A stretch of DNA of 64,000 bases. Origin: Streptomyces sp. NBC_00683. Its GTDB lineage: Bacteria; Actinomycetota; Actinomycetes; Streptomycetales; Streptomycetaceae. The translations under genes and the position numbers were made by a program. The stretch spans positions 1 to 64,000 of the forward strand of contig NZ_CP109013.1 in assembly GCF_036226745.1 (NCBI RefSeq). The letters are read 5' to 3'. The notes under the pieces were generated by a model that was not told where the DNA came from, did no database searches, and saw only the letters and a list, made by a program, of their open reading frames with translations. Position 1 is the stretch's first letter. Each line of letters begins with the position of its first letter. This document shows, in pieces, positions 27,184 through 35,078 of the stretch.

Positions 27184-27693
27184 TTGCGCTCGGGGTTGGA
27201 CTGGGGCAGGAAGGTGTCCACCAGCGCCGGATCTCCGCCACGGCGAGGCAGACGAGGCCGACCGGTTCGCCCCCTGCAGTTTCCCGGCCCGCGGCCCTGG
27301 GCGGCCAGGGCCGCGAAGAAAGACACCAGCAAGCACGGCCAGGATGATGCGCCCAAACCAGCCCGGACACCGACAGACCTCCTACTCGCCCAGACCACAC
27401 CCGCTCCCCCGCGGCCCGGCAGCATTCCTCAACCACCCACCACCCACCGTTGGGGCGAGGACTGGCCCGGGTGGGAGTGGCTCGACTACGTGGCGTCGGA
27501 AGCCCATGGGCTTGTGTCCGGGGACCCCGACGAGTGCGGGGACGCCTTCCATACAGCCGTGAAAGCTCAGCAGGATAAGGAGCTGGTCACCCGTGGGCCG
27601 GCCGGGGAACGCTGGAATGTTCGAGATGAGGACGAAGCAACTCGACGGCTGCCAACGTTGAGCGTCATGTTCCCACTCGGTGCCGACTCATGA
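27184..27693 (+). CDS. Hypothetical protein, uncertain
   Basis: An open frame of 169 residues. The first 85 are low-complexity (Pro/Arg) and not convincing. The last 80 (EDWPGWEWLDYVASEAHGLV and on to LPTLSVMFPLGADS) have a balanced composition and could be the C-terminus of a real protein. No family recognised. The true start may be further in, or the gene may be a fragment. Confidence 0.3.
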   Translation: MRSGLDWGRKVSTSAGSPPRRGRRGRPVRPLQFPGPRPWAARAAKKDTSKHGQDDAPKPARTPTDLLLAQTTPAPPRPGSIPQPPTTHRWGEDWPGWEWLDYVASEAHGLVSGDPDECGDAFHTAVKAQQDKELVTRGPAGERWNVRDEDEATRRLPTLSVMFPLGADS

Positions 27694-27965
27694 GAATCTC
27701 CCAGCTTCGATGAGGCAGAACAACAGTTCGTTGCACCGGGACAGACGGATCCGACTTGATCCGACATCGATCGTGAGACTCCGACACGAAATTTGAGACC
27801 CCCGGATTCTGTACGGCGCTTCCCTGCACACCGAGGCTGTGACATGAGACTTCTCGTGCTGCCTCACGCTGCTTCAACTGCGGCTGTCTCGGCTCGCGGT
27901 GCACCCCCGCCAGGTTCGGCGACGCGGGTGTGGTTCCCCCCGCACCGCGCGGCGCCCTCGTGACG

Positions 27966-28365
27966 TCAGGCGGCGCACTTCGCGTGGCGGACCAACCACA
28001 TCAGCAGGTCATCCAGATCAGCGACAGCCGAAAGAACCTGATCGACTGCCTCGCAAGTGTGCAGCCACTCCTCGCAGCCGAGGGAACGGGCAGCGATCAA
28101 CGAACGGTGGCGCAGCAGGCTCGTACGGGAGTGGTTCGTCGGGTAGCCGCGCGGAGGGCGTTTCATCACGTCCCCGGAGATGTCATAGCCCTTCTTCCGC
28201 ACCTCCTCGACGATGGCGGACAGTTCGCGGCCGCTCCCCTCCGAGGCCACGGCTGTGCGGAACATGTCCACCTGGCCGGGATCGGGAACCCGCTCAACCG
28301 CCCAGATGGCCAACCTCGCAGCCACCGGCTGACACCCCACCAGGCCTGATACGCCCTTCAGCGGG
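27966..28365 (-). pseudogene. DUF2461-family protein, C-terminal part only
   Basis: About 130 residues match the C-terminal half of DUF2461 proteins (about 220 residues): MFRTAVASEGSGRELSAIVE, GYDISGDVMKRPPRGYPTNH, then RTSLLRHRSLIAARSL and WL. The first half is missing, and upstream sequence changes to unrelated G+C-rich DNA. Confidence 0.7.
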
Positions 28366-28449
28366 GCTCCTGGCCGGCTCCTGGCCCCACGAAGCAACTC
28401 ACGGCGCTGCAGCTCCGGTGCGGCGCCGTCTTCGTGCCCCGGATCATGG

Positions 28450-28577
28450 CGGTAGCACTAGGTAAACCGCCTTGTTCTGAAGGAGCAGAACAAGGCCCCC
28501 ACCCTCGCGACGGAGGCCGTAGGTCCTCCGGTAGCACCGGGTAAACCTGGTTGTTCTGGCTCTCCAGAACAACCCGG
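28450..28577. repeat. Tandem pair of hairpins with covarying stems
   Basis: Two copies of CGGTAGCACNNGGTAAAC (28450 and 28529, 79 bp apart) each precede a perfect 11-bp stem: GCCTTGTTCTG...CAGAACAAGGC (28469-28496, 6-nt loop) and GGTTGTTCTGG...CCAGAACAACC (28549-28574, 4-nt loop). The stems differ by changes that keep pairing. No gene overlaps them convincingly. Confidence 0.75.
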
Positions 28578-28816
28578 CGACAACGCGCCCTGCCTCGGGA
28601 TTCACCGATCCCGGCTGCTTCAGTGTCTTTGTCGACGCCACTACCCCGGTAGAGGAACCCACCGCCGAACCGAGCACCCCGCCGTGCGGCAGCACCGGAG
28701 GAGACGGTGGCACCGGCACCACCAGCAGTCCTGACGGCGGCCGTCGTCATCGTCACTCGCAATGACGAAACCGACATCCGCGGCGACGCGGCTGGCCGGG
28801 TCGGCCGGTAGTGGGC

Positions 28817-29383
28817 TCAGCAGCGGAAGAGGTCACCGAGTTCGCCGCGCACGAAGGCCCGGATGATGTCGGCGACCTGGAAGGCTCCGGCCTCGGAGGC
28901 CGGGGCGACGATCGCCGCGACGGGCGCGCCGTACTCGGCGAAGGCGAAGGCCCATCCGCCGTCGACGTAGACGTGGACCTCGATGTCGGCATCGCCGTGG
29001 AAGCCTCCGCGCGGGGTGTCAGGGCCACGGTCGACGATGACGGGGCCGCTGATCCGGGCGGTGAGCCCGACCTCCTCCAGGGCGGCGATCAGGTGGCCCT
29101 GAAGGGAGACGGCTTTCGCCATGGTGCCCTCGGGATCCGAGAACCGCCCGTACTTCTTGGTGACGACGTTGCGCGCGACGACCGCCAGATTGATCACCGA
29201 TGCCCAGTCGGCCGGGGCAACGCCGCGGCGCGCGCCGGCGGCCCACAGGTCGGTCAGCAACTCGGCCGTTTCCGCCAGGACCATGGGCACGTACAGGGAG
29301 CCTTGGGACTCCGCCGCCTTCTCGACTGCGGCGTATGCCTCAGCGGAATAGGCGAGCCCTTCGGCGGCGTCGGTGGTAGGCAT
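28817..29383 (-). CDS. Hypothetical protein
   Basis: 188 residues from ATG 29383 with GAGGAG upstream. No signal peptide or membrane span. The N-terminal 100 residues look helical (ETAELLTDLWAAGARRGVAP, WASVINLAVVARNVVTKKYG). The C-terminal half has alternating strands (ADIEVHVYVDGGWAFAFAEY). The good ribosome site and balanced composition support a real gene. The family is not recognised. Confidence 0.6.
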   Translation of the reverse strand: MPTTDAAEGLAYSAEAYAAVEKAAESQGSLYVPMVLAETAELLTDLWAAGARRGVAPADWASVINLAVVARNVVTKKYGRFSDPEGTMAKAVSLQGHLIAALEEVGLTARISGPVIVDRGPDTPRGGFHGDADIEVHVYVDGGWAFAFAEYGAPVAAIVAPASEAGAFQVADIIRAFVRGELGDLFRC

Positions 29384-30012
29384 GCTCTCCTCTCGTCATA
29401 AGCCCGGGGCAGGTTTCGGCGGCCCCGGGCTCATGCTGTCCTGCCGCACTGACAGTGGGCGCGGGCTTCGGGTTGTTCCTCCCGCTGGTGGCTCTGTCGA
29501 TGACGAAGGGCAGCACTTCTCTGGCAGGTCGGGAGGCGCTGACCGCGCCGAACGTCCACGATTTCGGACAGTAGCTCGATAGTGACCGCCGAAACGCCGT
29601 CGACCGCCCGTCCGGCGCTCGGGGGAAGAGCGCCGGCTACAGGCGCAGGTGGCAGCCGGTGCCGGTCCGCTGTCCGGTCCCGGCGGGTGCCTCCCGTTCT
29701 CCTCGACAACGACATCCCTGCGAGGCAGGTGCCTTCCGCGGTCGGACCTGATCGAGGTCTGGACACTTCAGGATCCGAACCCGGAACAGCCCGGCAGCGC
29801 ACATAGGAAGGCCTGCGCACGCTACGACATCTACCGCACCCCGGCACCCACCGCAGGTGCACTGGATCGCTGACCTGTGCTTTTGCGACAGGGCGCAAAG
29901 GCCTCGCTAGCCATGCTCGCGCCAGCGATGCTCGCTCCCAAGCGGCGCACGTGGTCCGCCCGGGCGCACCGTCGTCCGCTTACGTGCACCATCTCAATGG
30001 GGGAGCAACTGC
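29384..30012. other. Intergenic, nothing recognised
   Basis: About 630 bp. No convincing gene. The final 60 bp carries the GGGGGAGC ribosome site of the next gene. Confidence 0.35.
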
Positions 30013-30609
30013 ATGAACTTCCGTACCAAGCAGGCCCGTATGGCCTCGGCTGCGATCGGCGCCTTGGCGGCGACGATCCTGGCGGTCAGCGCGACGCCCG
30101 CCTCGGCCGCCGCGTCCGACGGGTACATCCGCGGCGCCGGTTCGATGTACGACGACTTCGGTGACGAGGGCACCCTGTCCACAACCTCGTACTCGTCCTC
30201 CAACGCGACCTGCTTCTGGCAGAACGTCCTGTACGCCGAAGGCGCCATGAAGAACACCGAATACCGCTTCGCCAAGTCCGACATCGACGGTGAATTCGGC
30301 TCCACGACCAAGTACGCAACGCGGAACCTGCAGCACCGCTGGGGCCTGACCGTCGACGGCATCGTGGGCAAGAACACCATGAGCAAGCTGGACGCGGAGC
30401 GTGTCTACAATCCGGACCTCGACGGTGGCACCTGGACCGGCCACTTGAAGTACGAGCGCACCACCGACACCGGCCACATCGTGGCCCGGTACTACGGCAA
30501 GTACCACAGCTTCACGATGATGCGGTACGGGTCGGACGGCCGCTGGGCGTTCGAGAACCTGCGGACCGGGGCGCACGAATCGACCTGGTACAACCACACG
30601 GGCTGCTGA
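30013..30609 (+). CDS. Secreted peptidoglycan-binding-domain protein
   Basis: 198 residues with GGGGGAG upstream. Residues 1-35 are a signal peptide ending ATPASAAA. Residues about 55-125 fit the PG_binding_1 fold (FWQNVLYAEG, DIDGEFGSTTKYATRNLQHR, GLTVDGIVGKNTMSKL). The C-terminal 60 residues (YERTTDTGHIVARYYGKYHS, ending HTGC) are unrecognised and contain one of two Cys that can pair. It probably acts in the cell wall. A strong terminator follows. Confidence 0.85.
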   Translation: MNFRTKQARMASAAIGALAATILAVSATPASAAASDGYIRGAGSMYDDFGDEGTLSTTSYSSSNATCFWQNVLYAEGAMKNTEYRFAKSDIDGEFGSTTKYATRNLQHRWGLTVDGIVGKNTMSKLDAERVYNPDLDGGTWTGHLKYERTTDTGHIVARYYGKYHSFTMMRYGSDGRWAFENLRTGAHESTWYNHTGC

Positions 30610-30628
30610 TCTCCCGCCCGCCGCAAAC

Positions 30629-30668
30629 AGGAGGCCGCGGCACCCCCGAAGGAGTACCGCGGCCTCCT
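30629..30668 (+). terminator. Terminator of the peptidoglycan-binding gene
   Basis: AGGAGGCCGCGG pairs perfectly with CCGCGGCCTCCT across a 16-nt loop, 20 bp after the stop codon. Confidence 0.8.
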
Positions 30669-30737
30669 GCTCGTCATCGCAAGCCCGACAGGGACCCCGC
30701 CCTGGCTGCCGCCGGCCGAAGCCGCCCACTGCCTGTA

Positions 30738-30848
30738 AGCCACCGCTTGCGGCCACGGTCGTCGCCCAGGACGGCGGTGTCGGAGTTGTTGTCCCAGACG
30801 TAGGCGCGGCGGTCCTGGAAGAGGTCGGTGCGCGCGTCGCGGCCGATG
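30738..30848 (-). pseudogene. Lamin-tail-domain protein fragment
   Basis: The minus-strand reading RTDLFQDRRAYVWDNNSDTA matches the core of bacterial lamin tail domains (LTD: F....YVWNN.GDTA.L). Only about 35 residues survive. Confidence 0.5.
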
Positions 30849-31271
30849 CCGGTGTGGACTGAACCTCCACACGGCATCCGCCGCCGGGCGAGGTCCGTCG
30901 ATCCTGGGGGTCCGGAGACTGGGCGCGGACACACTCCTGGCCATCGCCCCGGCCAGAACCGCCGCCAGCACCCGCCCGACTCCACGCTCACCGGTGACAA
31001 GGTCGGCCCGGGCCCGGAAGAACCGGGACGGAGGCCGAGCACAGGTACGGCCACGGATCCGTCGTCCCTCTCGGGCAGGACATGGCTCCGCTCAGCCACA
31101 AGCAGCGGGGCCCGGGCCAAGTCGGCCGCCCTGGTGCAAGGCAGCCGAATGTCCGGCCAACGAGAACCCGCCCATCACTCTGCTGGCTCTCCTGCAGGGC
31201 CCTTACGAGCGCGGTCGCTTACGCGAGTCATGCAGACAGACAACCCTCTGAGCGCGTTCTCCTTGAGTCTT

Positions 31272-31302
31272 CACGGGGCGGGAGTGTGACTCCCGCCCCG
31301 TG
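31272..31302. terminator. Strong hairpin, 14-bp stem with 3-nt loop
   Basis: CACGGGGCGGGAGT-gtg-ACTCCCGCCCCGTG. It follows the DnaN-like fragment on the minus strand by 14 bp and is likely its original terminator. Confidence 0.75.
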
Positions 31303-31315
31303 GACACCTACGCAC

Positions 31316-31460
31316 TCAGCCGGCGAGCCGTACGGGCATCAGCAGATGCCCGTATCCAGCTCCGGCCATATCCGGCACCGGCTTGAGCCCATCGGCTCGA
31401 CGGATGTGCAGGGTGATGGTGTCGGAGGTGAACGTGCCGAGACGGGGTTGAGAGTCAGAA
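31316..31460 (-). pseudogene. Sliding-clamp-like (DnaN domain) C-terminal fragment
   Basis: About 45 residues ending GAGYGHLLMPVRLAG, which resembles the (Y)LLMP(V/L)R end of DNA polymerase III beta-like domains, found in Streptomyces also fused to MerR-type regulators. No upstream part is present. The identification is tentative. Confidence 0.35.
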
Positions 31461-31515
31461 GCCCGCCACCCAGGGCATCGGCGCTCCCGCTGCGGAGCGG
31501 CAGCTTGGCAGGGTG

Positions 31516-32076
31516 TCAGAGGACCTCGGCGTCCACTTCCTCCAGGAACTCATTGAGAGCCCGCTGAAAGACTTTCAGGTCTTCGACGATTTCGATGGTG
31601 AACCTCTTCAGGTCTTGCACCGGCTTCCCATACGCACCACTGACCTTGTAGGCAACGGTGCGCCATCCTTCTTCAACCGCGGTGAAGAGAGTCCGGCTTC
31701 TGTCGGTGCCCACTAGGCGGACGGTCATGCCCGCCCGATTCATTCTGTCGATGGCGGGGATGAGCCCTTCCCGAACCTCGCGCCGCCTTTCCTTCTGATC
31801 GAATTCGACACCAACCATCGGCGCGAGCCTGATGACCGCAGTATCGAACGTGTGACAGCTGGTTGCGTATTCCACGTATGCGGTTCGTCTGATGTCAGCT
31901 CGTCGCGCGCTTGCGGTGGCGTTCTGTGCCTTCTCTCCCTGCACGTAGCCGAGCCCACTTCCCAGCAGGCCAGACAGGGCTCCGATCAGAGCTCCTCCAA
32001 GGGCAGCGAGTGCAGTAGACCGATGCATGGACCGTCCAGCATCGCCGCGGCCGGCCGACTCCGTCTCTTGTTCCAT
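31516..32076 (-). CDS. Single-span membrane protein of unknown function
   Basis: 186 residues from ATG 32076. A hydrophobic segment at about residues 22-44 (ALAALGGALIGALSGLLGSG) anchors it. The rest is a charged, mainly helical domain (RTAYVEYATSCHTFDTAVIR, VEEGWRTVAYKVSGAYGK) that ends in an acidic helix. Similar one-span proteins with a coiled domain are common in actinomycetes, but no family name can be given. The frame is clean and complete. Confidence 0.6.
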   Translation of the reverse strand: MEQETESAGRGDAGRSMHRSTALAALGGALIGALSGLLGSGLGYVQGEKAQNATASARRADIRRTAYVEYATSCHTFDTAVIRLAPMVGVEFDQKERRREVREGLIPAIDRMNRAGMTVRLVGTDRSRTLFTAVEEGWRTVAYKVSGAYGKPVQDLKRFTIEIVEDLKVFQRALNEFLEEVDAEVL

Positions 32077-32499
32077 TGAACAGGCGTACCTCGGAATGAC
32101 GTGGTCGTATCGCGCCTCGCTCCGCCACTGCGCACGCCCAGCTCCGCCACGCTCACGTACACCGCAGCAGACACCAGCCCGGCCCGCTCAGAGAGCATGA
32201 TCCGCTGGGCAATGATCGGCATCATGGTGCGCCGTCTCACCCGTGACCGACCAGCGATGCGTCCCGGCCGAAGCCGAACGCGCGCGGCCGGATTCCAAGA
32301 CGGTAAGGGCGTCGTGGCCCTCGCCTACGGAGTGGATCAGGCTGAGGAGCAGGCGGACGGCCTGCCCTGCCGCGGACGGCATCGCAGGCATGTTGTGGCC
32401 CATTTGTCGCCTCATTCTGATGCGTGTGTCTCGGACGGCGCGAGGGGGCCACTCCCCCGCCGCCGGGGCGGGGCGCAGCGGGTCGGCTCCACCCCTTCG
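32077..32499. other. Intergenic mosaic, nothing intact
   Basis: Short frames only. Composition suggests gene debris, but none can be named. Confidence 0.3.
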
Positions 32500-32770
32500 G
32501 TCAGTTCTGGGTGAGGTTCAGGGCGTGTGCCTGTGCGGCGGTGCCGAGCGCCGGGGTGCACCACCGGATGCTGTCCAGCACGATCAGGTCGGTGACGTCG
32601 TCGAACCCCTGGGGAGCGGAGCCGAACCTGCGGACGTAGAGGGTAAACGCGCGAGCATCGAGATCCTCGGTCGGGACATTCGCGGGGCTCTGCGGGTTGG
32701 TGTGCAGGGCGGCGATGTAGGCAAGGGCGAGCGGACCGAAGATGGCCGCCTTAGCTGAGCATGGACATAG
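32500..32770 (-). pseudogene. Unidentified gene, C-terminal fragment
   Basis: The minus strand reads AKAAIFGPLALAYIAALHTN, then VPTEDLDARAFTLYVRRFGS and on to HALNLTQN with the stop at 32500. There is no start codon upstream, so the 5' part is missing. Good protein-like composition, family unknown. Confidence 0.45.
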
Positions 32771-32879
32771 TTAGCGCTTGGTCCCGGACGGGCTGTGGGA
32801 GGTCTTCCAGGACGTGGTGCCGGAGCCGCCGGTCCGCGCTCAAGGTGGAGGCCGCCGGAGGTGCGATGATCGCGCGGTG

Positions 32880-33049
32880 GCCGGCCACCGGGGTTCGACG
32901 AGGAGTGGTACAAGAAGCGCAACACCGTCGAGAGGGCCATCAACAGGCTGAAGAACTCCCGCGCCGTCGCGACCTGTTACGACAAGCGCGGCTACGTCTT
33001 CCTCGGCACCGTCACCGCAGCTGCCCTCGTCATCTGGCTCCGCACCTGA
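32880..33049 (+). mobile_element. IS5-family transposase C-terminal fragment
   Basis: The frame reads EEWYKKRNTVERAINRLKNS, then YDKRGYVFLGTVTAAALVIW and LRT, ending at 33049. This is the conserved C-terminal end (DDE glutamate region YxxR..VER.I..LK) of Streptomyces IS5-family transposases. The rest is gone. Confidence 0.85.
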
Positions 33050-33064
33050 CCGCGTGCCAGGACC

Positions 33065-33310
33065 TCAACTCACCAAGGCACCTGGCGCCAACACCAAGCC
33101 CGCTGCCGCAAGGAAGTCCTCAAGGCCGATGACACCGCTGCCGCTGCCGTCGTCCCATTCGATCAGGATCCCGGAGAGGCTCTCGTTCCAAGACTCCGGC
33201 GTTTCAGCGTCACCCTCAGGGCCGGGATGCCACTCGACGCAGCCCTCGCCATGCCGGTATCGGAGATACAGGTACTGGCCGTCCGCCGTCCAGGCATCCC
33301 ACTGCGACGG
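33065..33310 (-). pseudogene. Unidentified gene, C-terminal fragment
   Basis: Minus-strand reading QWDAWTADGQYLYLRYRHGE, then WHPGPEGDAETPESWNESL and LEDFLAAAGLVLAPGALVS with the stop at 33065. A stop codon precedes the first residues and no start exists. Acidic, protein-like, no family recognised. Confidence 0.45.
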
Positions 33311-33329
33311 GTATGCGGAACACGTCTAC

Positions 33330-33950
33330 ACAACCCGCGTCAGCTTCCCACCCTCATCCGTACTCATCCGACGATGGTCGCGCAGCATCAGGCGCCCGGC
33401 AATCGACTTCACACCGCCGCCGCAGGCGCCCCAAGCAGCAGCCAGACGCACGCCATCAATGATCGGCCGGACAGCTCCTGGTTCGCTCAGGGATGCCTTC
33501 CACGACTCGCCGTGGTCGTCCACGAGCGTGACCCGGCCCAGCTGGGGCAGGCAGGACTGGACGCGCCACGACGCACCACGGATATCAGCTCGGCACCCGG
33601 CTGTAGGTCCCAAGCCGTCTCCACCGTCGTGCTCACCGCTGGAGCTCCCGGTGGTGCTGGGGCGAAGCGAGCCGGACCTGGCTGGCGTCCCCGAACGGCA
33701 CGGAGAGATCCACGCCGAGGTGCCGGTTCCACAGCAGATGGATCGCGTGGGCCCGTCCGATCGCAGGAATGCGGCAGCGCTCCACCAACTCCTTGCACGG
33801 CAGTGGCCCTTGTGCTGTCTCCTCCAGTAATTGCCCCTGAATTCCCAACACATCCGGCAGCGGGCGCCGCTCCGCCGACAACGCATCCACATTCGTCAGC
33901 AGACAAAGAAGCGACCCGCCGGACTCGCCAAACCCCTTGCCGTATCCCTA
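33330..33950 (-). mobile_element. Remnants resembling TnsA/TnsB of a Tn7-like transposon
   Basis: On the minus strand 33633-33950 reads LLTNVDALSAERRPLPDVLG and ALHLLWNRHLGVDLSVPF-like sequence (here AIHLLWNRHLGVDLSVPF), similar to the C-terminal part of actinobacterial TnsA-like endonuclease subunits. Directly after it a new start (STTVETAWDLQPGAELISVV) is followed, one frame over, by LPQLGRVTLVDDHGESWKAS, as expected for the N-terminus of the partner subunit. Both are truncated or frameshifted. The family assignment is moderate. Confidence 0.45.
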
Positions 33951-34343
33951 CGGGCGGAGTGGACCATGAGACCCGGCCAAGACCCCGGAGCCGAGATCCT
34001 TGCCCCAACCTGCGAAGGGAGCGACTCCTGGATCGTTGGGTTGGAGCGAGTTGTCCAGGGTGAGTGATGCCCATCGCGTAGCGACGGCGCAGGCGCCCTT
34101 GACCGCTCGGTACGGTCAGCACATTTTCCGATCGGCGCCCCGACACCCGCCCCGCGTGTAGGTCGGTCGGACCACAGCGGAGCCTGCGCGTGAGTCCGTA
34201 CCAGGTTGCGTACGTGAGCTTGTACCCCCACGAGCCGTACGGGCTGGCCGGTGGAGTCGCCGAGACCCTGATCATGCTCTTGGGCCCGCCATCGCGCTTT
34301 CGTCGCGGCGGCGGGCCCGGGGCCCGGCGGGGTGGACGAGCGC

Positions 34344-35078
34344 TCAGACCGCCGCTGCGGAAGGCTCGCAGGTGTTCGGCAGGTCGATACGGACCGTCCG
34401 GTCGCAGAGCCGTTCCACCTGTGCGGGATCGTGAGAGACGAGCAGGACCGTTCGGTTGCCCCGCAGGGCCGCCACGGACTCCTCGACCGTGTTGCGGCTC
34501 CGCTCGTCCAGGGCGCTTGTCGGTTCGTCGAGCAGGAGGGCCGCCGGTTCGAGGGCCAAGGCCCGGGCCAGGCAGAGCCGTTGGCGCTGGCCGTTGGACA
34601 GTGTCTGGGCCGGCGTGTCCAGCCGGTTGGAGACCTCGCTCCACAGGCCCGCCTCACGCAGTGCCTGCTCGACGCGGTCGTTCAGCTCCGTCCTAGATGC
34701 CCGCACCAGGTGACGGAGGCCGAACAGGGCGTTGTCCAGGATGCTGCCGCCGAAGACCACGGGGGTCTGCGGTACCAGGACGACTGTGCTGCGCAGGCCG
34801 GCGTCGCCTTTGCCGTGCCGGACGGGACGGCCGAGGACCTGCACCTCGCCCTGACGGCGGAGCCCGTGGGGCAGTAGGTCGACCAGAGCGCGGAGCACGG
34901 TGGACTTGCCGGCGCCCGACGGACCGCACAGGCCGGTGGTGGATCCGGCGGCCAGTTCGAACGTCACCGGTCCGACCAGGCGCTTGGTTCCGTTGAGGAT
35001 CTGCAGGTCGCGGACCGCGATGACAGCCCTGTCGACCCTGTTGTCCATGGTCGCGGCACCGGTTGTCACGTCGTCCAT
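34344..35078 (-). CDS. pstB: Phosphate-type ABC transporter ATPase (PstB-like)
   Basis: 244 residues from ATG 35078 (AAGGAG 8 nt upstream). Walker A is GPSGAGKST near residue 45. The signature is LSNGQRQRLCLARALAL near 150, Walker B is LLLDEPTSALD, and the H-loop is VSHD. It energises the fused permease encoded just upstream, whose 3' end overlaps by 13 bp. The context with PstC-PstA and PstS gives phosphate import. In an arsenic island, high-affinity phosphate uptake helps a cell obtain phosphate despite arsenate. The protein is somewhat divergent from housekeeping PstB. Confidence 0.85.
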   Translation of the reverse strand: MDDVTTGAATMDNRVDRAVIAVRDLQILNGTKRLVGPVTFELAAGSTTGLCGPSGAGKSTVLRALVDLLPHGLRRQGEVQVLGRPVRHGKGDAGLRSTVVLVPQTPVVFGGSILDNALFGLRHLVRASRTELNDRVEQALREAGLWSEVSNRLDTPAQTLSNGQRQRLCLARALALEPAALLLDEPTSALDERSRNTVEESVAALRGNRTVLLVSHDPAQVERLCDRTVRIDLPNTCEPSAAAV

